Counted from the first letter of the stretch, positions 20,636 to 29,918 are shown. The stretch: 64,000 bases of DNA from Acinetobacter sp. TGL-Y2 (GCF_001612555.1 NZ_CP015110.1:1550001-1614000), one strand, 5' to 3'. The notes: a model not told the origin generated them from the sequence alone. Program-made: numbers and translations.

Positions 20636-22011
20636 GGCGCAAGTCCTTTAAGCTTCAACACGTATAGATTTAATTGTTGGATTTGAGCCGCTTTTAAAAC
20701 AATCCAAGGGCGTGCCTGTTGAACCAAGCTTATGGCATTGGGCATGTTGTCTACGTATCCATTTTTGACCAACCATGCACATAATATGGCTGAACTACGT
20801 GAATAGCCTAAGGCACAAAAAATTAATAATTTCGTTTTTTGATCGTTATTGCTCTTTAAAGCTAAAAATAACTGATCAAAATTGTGAACCGCTTGTGCAA
20901 GTTGATTGGCTTGTAAGGGGATTAAATCCAGACTGAAATAATATTGTGTAATGATCTGCTGTTGTTTAACGTTTAAAGTAGATCGCGGAAGTTCAGCACA
21001 GCAATCAAAAATAGCTTGATAGTGAATGAGATCAGCAGAAGTGGGAATTCGTCCTAAATAGATCTGACAGCCTTCAATAGCAATGATATTTGAGTCTTCG
21101 GGATGCTTGTGGGTCCACAGTCGACTATTGAGCCATGCCAATATCAGATAAGGTGCCAATATCATCCTTGCACCTGCGCTCAATTTTCCATTGCCGAGCT
21201 TTTGAAAAAAGTGAGCACGTGCAAAAAAATAAGCCAAACTGACCATGAGTAGGGAACATGCAGGGTAAAGAAGCCATAAAAATGCGGATTTAAAGATAAA
21301 TGCCGTCACGCATAATATTACTGTAGTAATTAAATAATATGCCCCAAGTTTCAGGTGCTTCGGCGTTAAGCGATGCGTTAAATCTTTAGAAAAGGGAGAC
21401 TGAACCTCTACTGGAAATAGCCATAAGCACAATGCACCCACCAAAATCCCGGTGGGAATATCAATAAAGTGGTGTTGCCACGTGGTTAAAACCGAAATAC
21501 CAATCAGCAATGACCAAAGATCCACCACATATTTGAAGTGATCACTGACATGACGTCGATAAAAATCCCACAAAATGACCAAAAGGACTATATGGAGTGA
21601 AGGCGCCTGATTAAAAGGCTTATCAAAACCCATCAGGACATCGAACCAAATGCCAAAGAAACCGCTTAATTCAGGTCGCTCAAAGGTAAATTTTAAGGGG
21701 AACAGTAAAAAACAAGCAATCGATATGATTTGAGCCGAGAGTAGGCGTAGCACATGCTGCTTCAGCTCAAACAGATTCCAGCATAAAAGCAATGACAGCC
21801 CATAAAATAAATCGATCGACCAGTACGGTACAATGCTCCAAGGCCAAAGCGGTATATGCTTCTCCCAATCAAAGACAATAAATTTGACCTCATCTAAACC
21901 CGCAGCATATTGATTGGCAAAACCATAGGTCAGGAAGAAAAACGGCGCAAGAAAAACCAAGCACAGCATTCCCCATTTCCATGTGCCTGTCTGTTTGGTC
22001 AACTCTTGCAT
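20632..22011 (-). CDS. PAP2 phosphatase fused to dual-specificity phosphatase (YnbD-like)
   Basis: The N-terminal 240 residues are a multi-pass PAP2-type domain. It has SLHIVLLVILWDF and a later WQHHFIDIPTGILVGA segment matching the SxxxH and SRxxxxxHxxxD blocks, although the first Arg-rich block is degenerate. The C-terminal third is a dual-specificity phosphatase with the P-loop FCALGYSRSSA (Cys, five residues, Arg). The first domain should act on lipid phosphates at the periplasmic face and the second on cytosolic phosphate esters, so this is an unusual two-compartment fusion. E. coli YnbD has the same architecture. Confidence 0.85.
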   Translation of the reverse strand: MQELTKQTGTWKWGMLCLVFLAPFFFLTYGFANQYAAGLDEVKFIVFDWEKHIPLWPWSIVPYWSIDLFYGLSLLLCWNLFELKQHVLRLLSAQIISIACFLLFPLKFTFERPELSGFFGIWFDVLMGFDKPFNQAPSLHIVLLVILWDFYRRHVSDHFKYVVDLWSLLIGISVLTTWQHHFIDIPTGILVGALCLWLFPVEVQSPFSKDLTHRLTPKHLKLGAYYLITTVILCVTAFIFKSAFLWLLYPACSLLMVSLAYFFARAHFFQKLGNGKLSAGARMILAPYLILAWLNSRLWTHKHPEDSNIIAIEGCQIYLGRIPTSADLIHYQAIFDCCAELPRSTLNVKQQQIITQYYFSLDLIPLQANQLAQAVHNFDQLFLALKSNNDQKTKLLIFCALGYSRSSAILCAWLVKNGYVDNMPNAISLVQQARPWIVLKAAQIQQLNLYVLKLKGLAP

Positions 22012-22103
22012 GTCACTGTCCTATTTTTATTATGGTTTTAAAAGATGTATAACACTCAAATGTATAAAACACAGCATGCGCTACACCTGATTTATTTTGA
22101 AGT

Positions 22104-23864
22104 TTAGATTTTTTCTGCGACAGATACGGTAAATATGCCAAACTCATCAATACATTGATCGATTTTTTTGAAGCCCGCTTGTTCAACCAGTGCATCCATT
22201 TCAGCTTGGGAACGCAGTCGCATTACCCAAGCACTTCCTTGACGGTGTGATGATAGGGCACGTGCGATAAACTCTTGTTGTGGATGCCAAATCTGACCCG
22301 TGTAAATCAGGTAACCGCCTGATTCAATCGCTTGGCTGAGTCCAGTTAAGGATTGATTCAGTAAAGCATTGTCACTAAACAGCTCATATAAACCCGATAC
22401 AACCGCAAGAGTGGCCTTGGGCTGAATCGAGGCTAAAGAGGCGGTATTGAAAGCATCAGCTTGTACAAAGTTGGCAATAGCTGAAAATCCACGTTCATCA
22501 ATCATCTGCTGACCTGCCTTTACATTGATCTCGCTATAATCTCTGAGCAAAATAGATTCAGGGCGTGTAGGCAGATGTTCTACGGCATCTAGAATATAGC
22601 GCCCATGGCCGGAGGCAATATCTAAAATTTTTAAAGCTTTAGATTTTTGGTGTAAGCATTCAGCGTATTTTTTAACCAGATGTTCAATGTTTTGTTTACG
22701 AATGCGAATGCCGCGCCAACCAATCGCATTGAGATATTGTCGATCGATCATTCTACCCAAAGCATTTGAACTTTCAGATTGATTTCGATAGACAAAATCT
22801 AAAGTACTGCCAGAGTCATAACCTGTATCTTCACCAATTTTCAGCCCTTTAGACATCAGACTGCCTATTTTTAAATTCTTTTTGGTGAGTTGCCAGAAGG
22901 CATTTTTGATCGATTTATTCGGTAGTTTCGCGCTTAAGTTCTCGGCAGTAGCGCAGCTTGCACCGATTTTATCTGCATGCAGCACATCAGGGGCTTGGTA
23001 AGGGGTAGCAAAAGACTGCCCAATGAAACGACGAATTTTCTCGATGGCAACACTACGATTTTTTTCGCCTAAAGTGTCATGGAAGAAGCCTTCTAAAACA
23101 TGGAATTCTTTTTGTGGATGCGACAGTTTTTGGTAAAACTCACGCTGAGGTTTTTGCTGCACCACAAAATCTGAACCTGAGCACAGCACCTGCGTCGGAA
23201 CAAAGATATGCTGAGCATCGTCTATGATTCTTTTTGAAGCATCATACAGTCCTAACAGCATACGTACCGATATAGCACGCGCAATTTTAGGATCGGTATC
23301 ATAACTTTTGGCGCGCTCAAGATCATGCGTGAGCATACTGGATTTGACATAACTTTGGATAAAGAAATTACCCCGCAGTTTCTCTAAAATGCGTAGTCCA
23401 GGCTCTGCAAGTGGCACATAGAGTTTTATATCAAAGGCAGGGGAAGCTAAACATAGCGCGCGGATTTTGGGTGCATAGTCATGAACCCAAGTGGCTGACA
23501 ATACAGCGCCGACACTTTGCCCAATGACAGCAATATTCTGCTCAGCAATGTCATAGGTCTTTTGAATATGTTCTACAAAAGATTGAATGTCTTTGACACA
23601 AGCTGAAAAACTCGGCGCATCGCCACGTTCACCAGGAGAATCTCCATGTCCGCGGGCATCCCAAGCAAAAAAATCATAGTCAGCAAACTTCAATTCTTCG
23701 ACCAAATGTGCCATACGATCCGAATGTTCGTGTCCACGATGAAATAATAAAATGGCACGCTTTTCATTGCAAGGCTGAGAACTGGCCCAATGCTGATAAA
23801 AAATTGGCGTTTGATCATGACTAATAAAGGTATGTTTTGTATTGATATGCATAGGGAGATCCAT
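22104..23864 (-). CDS. Alpha/beta hydrolase fused to SAM-dependent methyltransferase (YnbC-like)
   Basis: The first 290 residues are a serine hydrolase: LFHRGHEHSDR, FAWDARGHGDSPG, the nucleophile elbow VIGQSVGAV, and a late GFFHDTLGE His. This resembles monoacylglycerol lipases and lysophospholipases. After a linker, residues about 370-586 form a class I methyltransferase with LDIASGHGRYILDA as the SAM motif. The 586-residue length equals that of E. coli YnbC. The start codon shares one base with the stop of the upstream CDP-alcohol gene (TAATG). A role in trimming and methylating a lipid intermediate is inferred. Confidence 0.88.
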   Translation of the reverse strand: MDLPMHINTKHTFISHDQTPIFYQHWASSQPCNEKRAILLFHRGHEHSDRMAHLVEELKFADYDFFAWDARGHGDSPGERGDAPSFSACVKDIQSFVEHIQKTYDIAEQNIAVIGQSVGAVLSATWVHDYAPKIRALCLASPAFDIKLYVPLAEPGLRILEKLRGNFFIQSYVKSSMLTHDLERAKSYDTDPKIARAISVRMLLGLYDASKRIIDDAQHIFVPTQVLCSGSDFVVQQKPQREFYQKLSHPQKEFHVLEGFFHDTLGEKNRSVAIEKIRRFIGQSFATPYQAPDVLHADKIGASCATAENLSAKLPNKSIKNAFWQLTKKNLKIGSLMSKGLKIGEDTGYDSGSTLDFVYRNQSESSNALGRMIDRQYLNAIGWRGIRIRKQNIEHLVKKYAECLHQKSKALKILDIASGHGRYILDAVEHLPTRPESILLRDYSEINVKAGQQMIDERGFSAIANFVQADAFNTASLASIQPKATLAVVSGLYELFSDNALLNQSLTGLSQAIESGGYLIYTGQIWHPQQEFIARALSSHRQGSAWVMRLRSQAEMDALVEQAGFKKIDQCIDEFGIFTVSVAEKI

Positions 23865-24532
23865 TATTTATTGTTCAAGTTATTAGGAAGATCGGTATCA
23901 CGCTGATGAGTGAGACTCTGTTTAATTCGATTGTATAGGGTTAAGCCAAGCAAAATGCCCATAAAAACCAGCAATCCATGGCACAGATAACTTAGATAAA
24001 TAATCTGGGATGAAAAGACAGGATAAATCACAATCATCACTGCCAGTAGACTAAACCAAAATGCGCGATCACTTTTCCCCATCGGACCATCGTAACGACG
24101 CTCAGCGCCAACCAAAGGTGCCATTACACCTGCATATTCGGTTAAAATTGCAAGAAAACTAATGAGGAGTAATAATTCATTTTGGATAAACCCAAAAGCA
24201 ATAAAGCATAAATACAGCGCTGTATCTGAGATCACATCACACAATTCATTATAAAATGCACCGAGCTTGGACTGCTGATGAAACTCACGTGCCAACATGC
24301 CATCTACTGCATTGAATGCCATACGAATCAGCATCCACAGCGGTAGAAGTAATAACATCCAGTGAGGCGGATGACTCAGAAAATAAAGATAAAGAAACAG
24401 TGCCAGCCCCATGGAGAGAAACATTGTTATCAGCGTCACTTGATTTGCAGTGACACCGATTCGATACAGCCATTTGACTGCAGGACGGAGTAGATTCTGA
24501 AATGCGGGTTTTAATTGATAAATGGATGGCAT
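23864..24532 (-). CDS. CDP-alcohol phosphatidyltransferase (YnbA-like)
   Basis: This integral membrane enzyme of 222 residues has five to six membrane helices. The family motif DG(x)2AR(x)8G(x)3D(x)3D is complete: DGMLARE, KLGAFYNELCDVISD. It transfers a phosphatidyl group from CDP-diacylglycerol to an alcohol, but motifs do not reveal whether the acceptor is glycerol phosphate, inositol phosphate, serine or something else. It is the first gene of the minus-strand lipid cluster, so the promoter should lie between it and divergent ybaK. Confidence 0.9.
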   Translation of the reverse strand: MPSIYQLKPAFQNLLRPAVKWLYRIGVTANQVTLITMFLSMGLALFLYLYFLSHPPHWMLLLLPLWMLIRMAFNAVDGMLAREFHQQSKLGAFYNELCDVISDTALYLCFIAFGFIQNELLLLISFLAILTEYAGVMAPLVGAERRYDGPMGKSDRAFWFSLLAVMIVIYPVFSSQIIYLSYLCHGLLVFMGILLGLTLYNRIKQSLTHQRDTDLPNNLNNK

Positions 24533-24614
24533 TTTAGGATTGGATTTTATTCTGTGTCATGATTCTAAGCATGTTGTTGACTTAGATACAAGTAAAATAA
24601 ATAGCCTAAGCAAA

Positions 24615-24643
24615 TTAACAATTGCTTTTTATAAGATTATAAT
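24615..24643 (+). promoter_or_regulatory. Sigma-70 promoter of ybaK
   Basis: TTAACA at 24615-24620 and TATAAT at 24638-24643 are separated by exactly 17 bp, 28 bp before the ybaK ATG. It now drives only the 15-codon remnant and the left end of the IS. Confidence 0.7.
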
Positions 24644-24707
24644 CATTTCAAATCATCAATATCCGATCCCTATGACGCCTGCAATGAAACTACTGAAAAG
24701 TCATAAA

Positions 24708-24715
24708 GTTGATTT
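24708..24715 (+). repeat. Target-site duplication, left copy
   Basis: GTTGATTT directly before the left IS end, identical to 25533-25540. Confidence 0.93.
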
Positions 24716-24723
24716 GGTAGTGT

Positions 24724-25188
24724 CTAAATATGACGTGTTAACCACTTATCTTTCATGTCTTGATTGTATTTTAATAAAAACATATGCAAGACAGCTTCAT
24801 GATTTTCTTTCTTCTTCGAAAAGCTTAAAGTTTTCCGTGTAAAACGCCCTAAGCGATTTCTTAATGTGGCATTGAACCGCTCAACATGGTTCGTTAAACC
24901 TGTATGTTTACCTACAGAGCGATGGGTACCAGGATCAAACACCTCAGCATAACTTGACCAATAATCACTACATGTTGCTAAATTAAAGTAGCTTGAGGGA
25001 ATACGGCAACGTAAATCTGTACATGTTTTATCATTGCGCTGACCACATACATAAGCGACGACCTGACGTGTACGACAGCATAGTGCAATCCAACTCCAAA
25101 CCTTATGACGACGAGCTTTTACAAAGCTCCAAAGTTCATCCAGTTCTAGAACATCTGTTGGATGAGCATCAAGTAATTCGTCACTCAA
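24724..25188 (-). CDS. insB: IS1-family transposase InsB (catalytic) frame
   Basis: 154 residues with the DDE-type core of IS1: VLELDELWSFV (first Asp), SDYWSSY (second Asp), and the NHVERFNATLRNRLGRFTRK segment with Glu and basic residues. The nominal start is TTG 25188. The protein is probably made as an InsA-InsB fusion by slippage on the A8 run at 25204-25211, because the frame overlaps insA by 8 bases and has no ribosome-binding site of its own. Confidence 0.9.
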   Translation of the reverse strand: MSDELLDAHPTDVLELDELWSFVKARRHKVWSWIALCCRTRQVVAYVCGQRNDKTCTDLRCRIPSSYFNLATCSDYWSSYAEVFDPGTHRSVGKHTGLTNHVERFNATLRNRLGRFTRKTLSFSKKKENHEAVLHMFLLKYNQDMKDKWLTRHI

Positions 25189-25462
25189 TTTCCTGTTGTT
25201 TACTTTTTTTTATCCATCCCATGAGCGTTTGAGGTGCAACACCAAATAGACGCTGCATGCCTCTTAAACTGCCTCGTTCAAGATAAGTATTGATGATGAG
25301 TTCTTTTTGCTCTTCGGTATATTTGATTTTAGGTTTGAGCACACTTGATCGACCGCAATCTTTACATCTGAACTGCGCATTCCCGCTTTTATTGTGTCCA
25401 TTCTTATAAATATTTGCTGATTGGCAACGGGTACATAAGTAGCTTATCGTTTCTATGATCAT
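25181..25462 (-). CDS. insA: IS1-family InsA (DNA-binding) frame
   Basis: 93 residues. The N-terminus has a zinc-finger pattern (YLCTRCQSANIYKNGH, FRCKDCGR), followed by a helix-turn-helix region, SLRGMQRLFGVAPQTLMGWI, that recognises the IS ends. Near the C-terminus, ATA AAA AAA AGT forms an eight-A tract. Loss of one A (or a +1 shift) there would join it to InsB as WIKKKVNNRK. It starts near the right end of the IS. Confidence 0.9.
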   Translation of the reverse strand: MIIETISYLCTRCQSANIYKNGHNKSGNAQFRCKDCGRSSVLKPKIKYTEEQKELIINTYLERGSLRGMQRLFGVAPQTLMGWIKKSKQQEIE

Positions 25463-25532
25463 GTTTAAGGTCTATTACTCAGGTATTTTTAAGTCTATTC
25501 TAGATTGAACCACGTTAATTTTGCACACTACC

Positions 25533-25540
25533 GTTGATTT
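25533..25540 (+). repeat. Target-site duplication, right copy
   Basis: GTTGATTT directly after the right IS end, identical to 24708-24715. Confidence 0.93.
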
Positions 25541-26081
25541 TTCCGTGCATGAATATAACCATGATATAAATGCCAAAAGCTTTGGTTTAGAAGCTGCGGA
25601 AAAACTGGGCTTAAATGTTGAAGATGTGTTTAAGACATTGATGGTCACAGATGATAAAAATTACTTTGTGGCAATTTTACCAGTACATCATCAACTCAAT
25701 TTAAAGAAAGTCTCTAGCGCATTGGGCTGTAAAAAATTACATATGGCTGATCCCAAAGATGCAGAGCGTTTAACCGGGTATTTAGTCGGTGGAATCAGTC
25801 CACTGGCACAAAAGAAACATTTAAAAACAGTGGTGGACGCATCCGCTCAATCCAAAGAAAAAATTTATGTCAGTGGGGGCAAGCGTGGTTTGGATATTGG
25901 ACTAAATCCGAATGATTTGAGTCAATTACTCAATGCTGCATTTATGGATATCGTGGATAAATAAGTATCAATAAAATGTACGCTCACGAAAAACTGTCTT
26001 CTCAAAAGTGAGAGCAACTCAAGATTAAGTGCCATTTTTATAACAAGACCTGAAGTGTTCATCAGATCTAACGATTTCTCT

Positions 26082-26107
26082 AAAAGCCTGCTTTAAAACA
26101 GGCTTTT
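26082..26107. terminator. Bidirectional terminator between ybaK and ppk
   Basis: AAAAGCCTG pairs with CAGGCTTTT around an 8-base loop between two convergent genes. Confidence 0.75.
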
Positions 26108-26201
26108 AGCTTATAAAAATCTCAAAACAACATTGGCTTATGATCAACGCTTATAAACTTTATAAAGACACTATGGAGTATACGATCCTCGTCCATTGTG
26201 G

Positions 26202-28280
26202 CTAAAGCTTGGTGTTAATCATGCGTTTTTCCATTAAATATTGCTGGGCGATAAAAACATCTTCATCTTTTTGAGGATGGATAGCATGCCATTGATGATT
26301 TGCATCCAGCTCCCATGCTCTTTGATTGTCTTTGAGATAACTCAGCAGTCCATCTTCAATAATTTGTTTTTTAAGGTGTTTGTCTTCTATTGGAAAACAA
26401 GTCTCTACTCTTGAAAATAAGTTGCGTCCCATCCAGTCGGCACTGCCACAGTACAGTTTATCTGCACCATTTTGCTGAAAATAATACACACGCGTATGCT
26501 CCAAGAACCGCCCTACAATGGATCTGACCCGAATATTTTCCGAAAGTCCCTCGACCTGAGGGCGTAAGCAACAAATTGAGCGAATCAGTAAATCAACTTG
26601 CACACCCGCTTGGGAGGCACGGTAAAGCGCTAAAATCAGCTTAGGTTCAGTCAGCGCATTCACTTTAATGATCATTCTTGCAGGTAAACCTGATTGTGCA
26701 ATCAAAATTTCCTGATCGATCAAATGCATCAACTGATCATGCAGTGTAAACGGGGCATGAAATAATTTTTTTGGTTTGGCCATACGGCCCATACCGGTCA
26801 ATTCTTGGAAAATTTTATGCACATCTTCACAGATATCATGGTCAGTGGTGAGTAGGCCGTAATCCGTATACATCTTGGCATTACCAGCATGGTAGTTACC
26901 TGTCCCCAAATGCACATAACGCTTTAATTTGTCCGCTTCACGGCGTACCACCAAAATCATTTTGGCGTGGGTTTTATAGCCCACAATGCCATAAACAACC
27001 ACTGCACCCGCTTCTTGTAAAATGTTGGCGACTATGATGTTCGACTCTTCATCAAAGCGCGCCCGTAACTCAATGATTGCAGTGACTTCTTTGCCATTTC
27101 GAGCAGCTTCAGCCAGCACTTGTACAATTTCCGAGTCAGGACCACTTCTGTATAAGGTTTGCTTAATCGCAAGCACATTCGGGTCTTTGGCTGCTTCTTT
27201 GAGTAAGTTAATCACGGGGCTAAAAGAATCAAAAGGATGGTGTAACAGTACATCTCTTCTGCTAAGCACTTCAAAAGTTTGATTCGGATTCCTCACTGCT
27301 TTGGGAATCAGTGGCATAAAGGGTTTGAAGCGTAATTCTGGCACGGGAAAGTCTGTAAATAAACGCGCTAAATTGACGGGTCCATCGACTCGGTAAAACT
27401 GTTCATAAGGTAAATCAAATTTTTCCAGCAAATACTGGTTAATTTGATCAGGGCAGGAGTGATCCACCTCCAAACGAACTTCACGACCAAAACGGCGCGA
27501 TGACAGCTCATCTTTGAGTGCCACTGCCAGATCATCTGCATCTGCGGCTAACGTTAAATCTGCATTTCGTGTCACTCGAAATTGATAACAACCTGTCGCA
27601 GTCATGCCGGGAAATAGATCGCTGACATGATGCTCAATAATCGCAGAGAGTAAAATATAGTGCTGCTGTCCATCGCACAATTCTTCTGGTATACGTACGA
27701 CATTGGGTAAAGAACGCGGTGTCGGTACAATCGCAAGTTCAATATGACGTCCAAAAGCATCTTTACCTTCTAAGGTCACAATAAAGTTGAGACTCTTATT
27801 GACTAGACGTGGGAATGGATGCGCTGGGTCTAGGCTAATCGGGGTGACTACAGGTTGAATTTGAATTTGAAAATAATTTTTTAACCAAGCTTTATGTTTA
27901 TCTAAAATATCTTCACATTGAATGAACTGAATACCGTGTTGTTTTAATTGCGGTAATAAAATTCGATTTAAAATATCGTATTGTTCTGTTGTGGCTTGGT
28001 GCGCTGTATCTGAAATTTGCTGTAGAATAATTTCAGTAGGAATATTGTCAGGTGCAGTAGTAATACCATTTAAATCCAGTTGTTTAAGTAAACTGGCAAC
28101 ACGAATCTCAAAAAATTCATCTAAGTTACGAGAAAAAATGATTAAAAAATTCAATCGTTCTAGAAGGGGATGGTTTTCATCAAGTGCTTGGGCTAAAACC
28201 CGTTTGTGAAATTCTAAAAGAGAAAGTTCGCGGTTAATGTAGGTTTCAGAGCTATGTTGAGTCATTTGAGAGGCAGGCAT
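26202..28280 (-). CDS. ppk1: Polyphosphate kinase 1
   Basis: Ppk1 polymerises the gamma phosphate of ATP into inorganic polyphosphate. The 692-residue chain shows the N-terminal [15 protein letters not shown] motif, the head domain, and two phospholipase-D-like catalytic domains. [14 protein letters not shown] contains the histidine expected to be phosphorylated, followed by [10 protein letters not shown] and [12 protein letters not shown]. No ppx is adjacent. The start could be ATG 28280 or ATG 28265 (MTQHSSETY); neither has a strong ribosome-binding site. Ppk1 is probably membrane-associated. Confidence 0.96.
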   Translation of the reverse strand: MPASQMTQHSSETYINRELSLLEFHKRVLAQALDENHPLLERLNFLIIFSRNLDEFFEIRVASLLKQLDLNGITTAPDNIPTEIILQQISDTAHQATTEQYDILNRILLPQLKQHGIQFIQCEDILDKHKAWLKNYFQIQIQPVVTPISLDPAHPFPRLVNKSLNFIVTLEGKDAFGRHIELAIVPTPRSLPNVVRIPEELCDGQQHYILLSAIIEHHVSDLFPGMTATGCYQFRVTRNADLTLAADADDLAVALKDELSSRRFGREVRLEVDHSCPDQINQYLLEKFDLPYEQFYRVDGPVNLARLFTDFPVPELRFKPFMPLIPKAVRNPNQTFEVLSRRDVLLHHPFDSFSPVINLLKEAAKDPNVLAIKQTLYRSGPDSEIVQVLAEAARNGKEVTAIIELRARFDEESNIIVANILQEAGAVVVYGIVGYKTHAKMILVVRREADKLKRYVHLGTGNYHAGNAKMYTDYGLLTTDHDICEDVHKIFQELTGMGRMAKPKKLFHAPFTLHDQLMHLIDQEILIAQSGLPARMIIKVNALTEPKLILALYRASQAGVQVDLLIRSICCLRPQVEGLSENIRVRSIVGRFLEHTRVYYFQQNGADKLYCGSADWMGRNLFSRVETCFPIEDKHLKKQIIEDGLLSYLKDNQRAWELDANHQWHAIHPQKDEDVFIAQQYLMEKRMINTKL

Positions 28281-28460
28281 AATAGCAAAATTTAATTAAC
28301 AACTGTCTTATTAGACCGTGTTTGCATGGTACGTTTTGATTGTGACACTAATATTACATTACTCTTGAAAAAAAAGAATTAGATCCGCTAAGTTTTTAAA
28401 TCTAAAACATTTTTAATGAAGGGTTCTAAATGCGATTAACATTTAACTCAGATAAATAAA

Positions 28461-28498
28461 ACACCCTCAACAGATGTTCATGGAACAGTTGAGGGTGT
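28461..28498 (-). terminator. Rho-independent terminator of the porin gene
   Basis: ACACCCTCAAC pairs with GTTGAGGGTGT. On the minus strand the stem is followed by TTTTATTTATC. It lies 23 bases after the porin stop codon. Confidence 0.8.
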
Positions 28499-28520
28499 AT
28501 TCAAATACTGACTTTTGAGA

Positions 28521-29591
28521 TTAGAAGTCGTAACGCATACCTAAAGATAGACCCAGTGCATCCTCGCCTTTAAAGCCTTTAACGTTATTTGTACGTGCTT
28601 GCTCCCAAGGCGTTAAGCTTGAGTTTTTGTCATTTAATACCGTTGCAATGTTGCCATAAACACGGACTGCTTTATCCAGACGATGCTCTAGACCCAATGC
28701 AACCAATGTTGCGTTTGCTTCAGATGCATCAACATCACGATGCATGACTTGACCGCGAACATAGGTTTTAGGTGCGAACTTATAATCAGCAGCAATACCA
28801 ATCACTTGAGCATCTGGATTTGCGACATCATTATCATGAGTCAAATATTGGTATAAGCCACCCACATTGAGTTCTGGTGTGATTTTATAGGCTGCTGCTA
28901 AACGGACACCATCACGTTCTCCGCGAGTCGCATCTTCTTCATAATGCTCATATGCAGCCGCAAAATCAATTGGACCTTCTTTATACGTTAAAGCCAAATC
29001 ATAAGCTTTATTCTTTTTAGAGTCGCCCTTAGCATGATCTGCGGAATCTTCCACATATCCCGCTGTATTGCTTTCGTGTAGAGACAATGCTGCAATTACA
29101 TTAAAGCCAGTGCCTAACTTTGGTGACTTATACTCAATGGTATTTTCATTACGCTCATCAAAACGTAAATTACCCGCACGAGTGACATTTCGCAAATCAC
29201 CCACTTGATCGCCAAAGAAGTTAACTGGACCACGCGCTGCTTTAAATGGACTATCAAAACGACCGACACGCGCTTGACCAAAGTCACCTTTTAAACCAAC
29301 AAAAGTATCTCGAGTTGCAAATTCTTTACCGGAGTTTTGACCGCCACTGGCGAAGTTGATTTCTTGCTCAATTTGACCAAATACCGTCATGCTATTTTCT
29401 AATTCTTGTTCTACTTTAAAGCCTAGGCGTGATGAGTTTGAAGAAAGTCCAACATCGTTATAATCTTTACCATCATCTAAATAATCTAATGATATATGTG
29501 CACGACCATAAATTTTAACGTCTGCTGCCATCGCCAAAGCAGGTGTTAAGAATGTTGCCCCAATTGCCAATGCGCAAAGTGTTTTTTTCAT
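28521..29591 (-). CDS. Outer-membrane porin (general Gram-negative porin family)
   Basis: The protein begins with a signal peptide (MKKTLCALAIGATFLTPALA, then MAADVKIYG). It continues as a beta-barrel of about 335 residues with alternating strands and ends in the assembly signal LGMRYDF with terminal Phe. Typical porin features include VKIYGRAHISLDY at the start, SSRLGFKVEQEL, and the RVGRFDSPF strand. It should form a trimeric channel, with selectivity unknown. ATG 29591 follows a good TGGAG site; the frame extends upstream to 29648 without support. Confidence 0.9.
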   Translation of the reverse strand: MKKTLCALAIGATFLTPALAMAADVKIYGRAHISLDYLDDGKDYNDVGLSSNSSRLGFKVEQELENSMTVFGQIEQEINFASGGQNSGKEFATRDTFVGLKGDFGQARVGRFDSPFKAARGPVNFFGDQVGDLRNVTRAGNLRFDERNENTIEYKSPKLGTGFNVIAALSLHESNTAGYVEDSADHAKGDSKKNKAYDLALTYKEGPIDFAAAYEHYEEDATRGERDGVRLAAAYKITPELNVGGLYQYLTHDNDVANPDAQVIGIAADYKFAPKTYVRGQVMHRDVDASEANATLVALGLEHRLDKAVRVYGNIATVLNDKNSSLTPWEQARTNNVKGFKGEDALGLSLGMRYDF

Positions 29592-29862
29592 TTGTAGCTC
29601 CAGTAAAGATATTTTTACTTTGTCCGAGTCATCATGAGCAAATAGCATTGTTATTGTGTCTACCGCCCTCTAATGGAGCTAAGTATCGGTGAGAAATAAG
29701 TCATTCGTGTTAAGGAAATATTGCAAATTGATTAAATCGTCTTCTCAGATTATTCACATTGGATTTATTTTTATTTTTTAAAACAAATATTTAAAAACTA
29801 TTCAAGTTTCTTTAAATCTTTTGCGAGAAGGCTCAAGTAGTGAAATTACAAGACATCAGCAT
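29592..29862. other. Region upstream of the porin gene
   Basis: About 270 bp of AT-rich DNA without an ORF. It should contain the porin promoter and 5' UTR on the minus strand. No operator was recognised. Confidence 0.5.
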
Positions 29863-29887
29863 AAAAAATGGAGCCGAAGCCCCATTT
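29863..29887 (-). terminator. Terminator of the HIT gene with a UUCG tetraloop
   Basis: On the minus strand AAATGGGGC pairs with GCTCCATTT (one G-T pair) around a TTCG loop and runs into six T residues. The stable C(UUCG)G-type loop is a classical strong hairpin. Confidence 0.8.
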
Positions 29888-29918
29888 AAGAATGAATCAA
29901 ATCTAGACCTAAGTAAAA

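Larger units (their letters stand above)
24716..25532 (-). mobile_element. IS1-family insertion sequence, 817 bp
   Basis: The element is bounded by imperfect inverted repeats. The left end reads GGTAGTGTCTAAATATGACG and the right end, on the opposite strand, GGTAGTGTGCAAAATTAACG. An 8-bp direct repeat GTTGATTT flanks it on both sides. It carries insA- and insB-type reading frames on the minus strand. The length, ends and duplication size fit the IS1 family. It sits inside ybaK and is the only IS in the window. Confidence 0.94.
24672..25964 (+). pseudogene. ybaK: ybaK (Cys-tRNA(Pro) deacylase family), split by IS1-family insertion
   Basis: The gene starts at ATG 24672 (MTPAMKLLKSHKVD) and is interrupted after 44 bases. 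Removing the IS and one copy of the 8-bp duplication joins 24715 to 25541 in frame. This restores a 155-residue YbaK protein with FSVHEYNHD, SFGLEAAEKLG, CKKLHMADPKDAERLTGY and YVSGGKRGLDIGL. The family clears mischarged Cys-tRNA(Pro). The remaining 3' piece can be read from a TTG at 25521 inside the IS end, so a truncated product is conceivable. Apart from the insertion the gene shows no damage, which points to a recent event. Confidence 0.93.

Noticed and set aside
22013-22195. 60-codon minus-strand frame between the two fusion genes
   Set aside because: It mostly overlaps the end of the hydrolase-methyltransferase gene in another phase and shows no features of a protein family.
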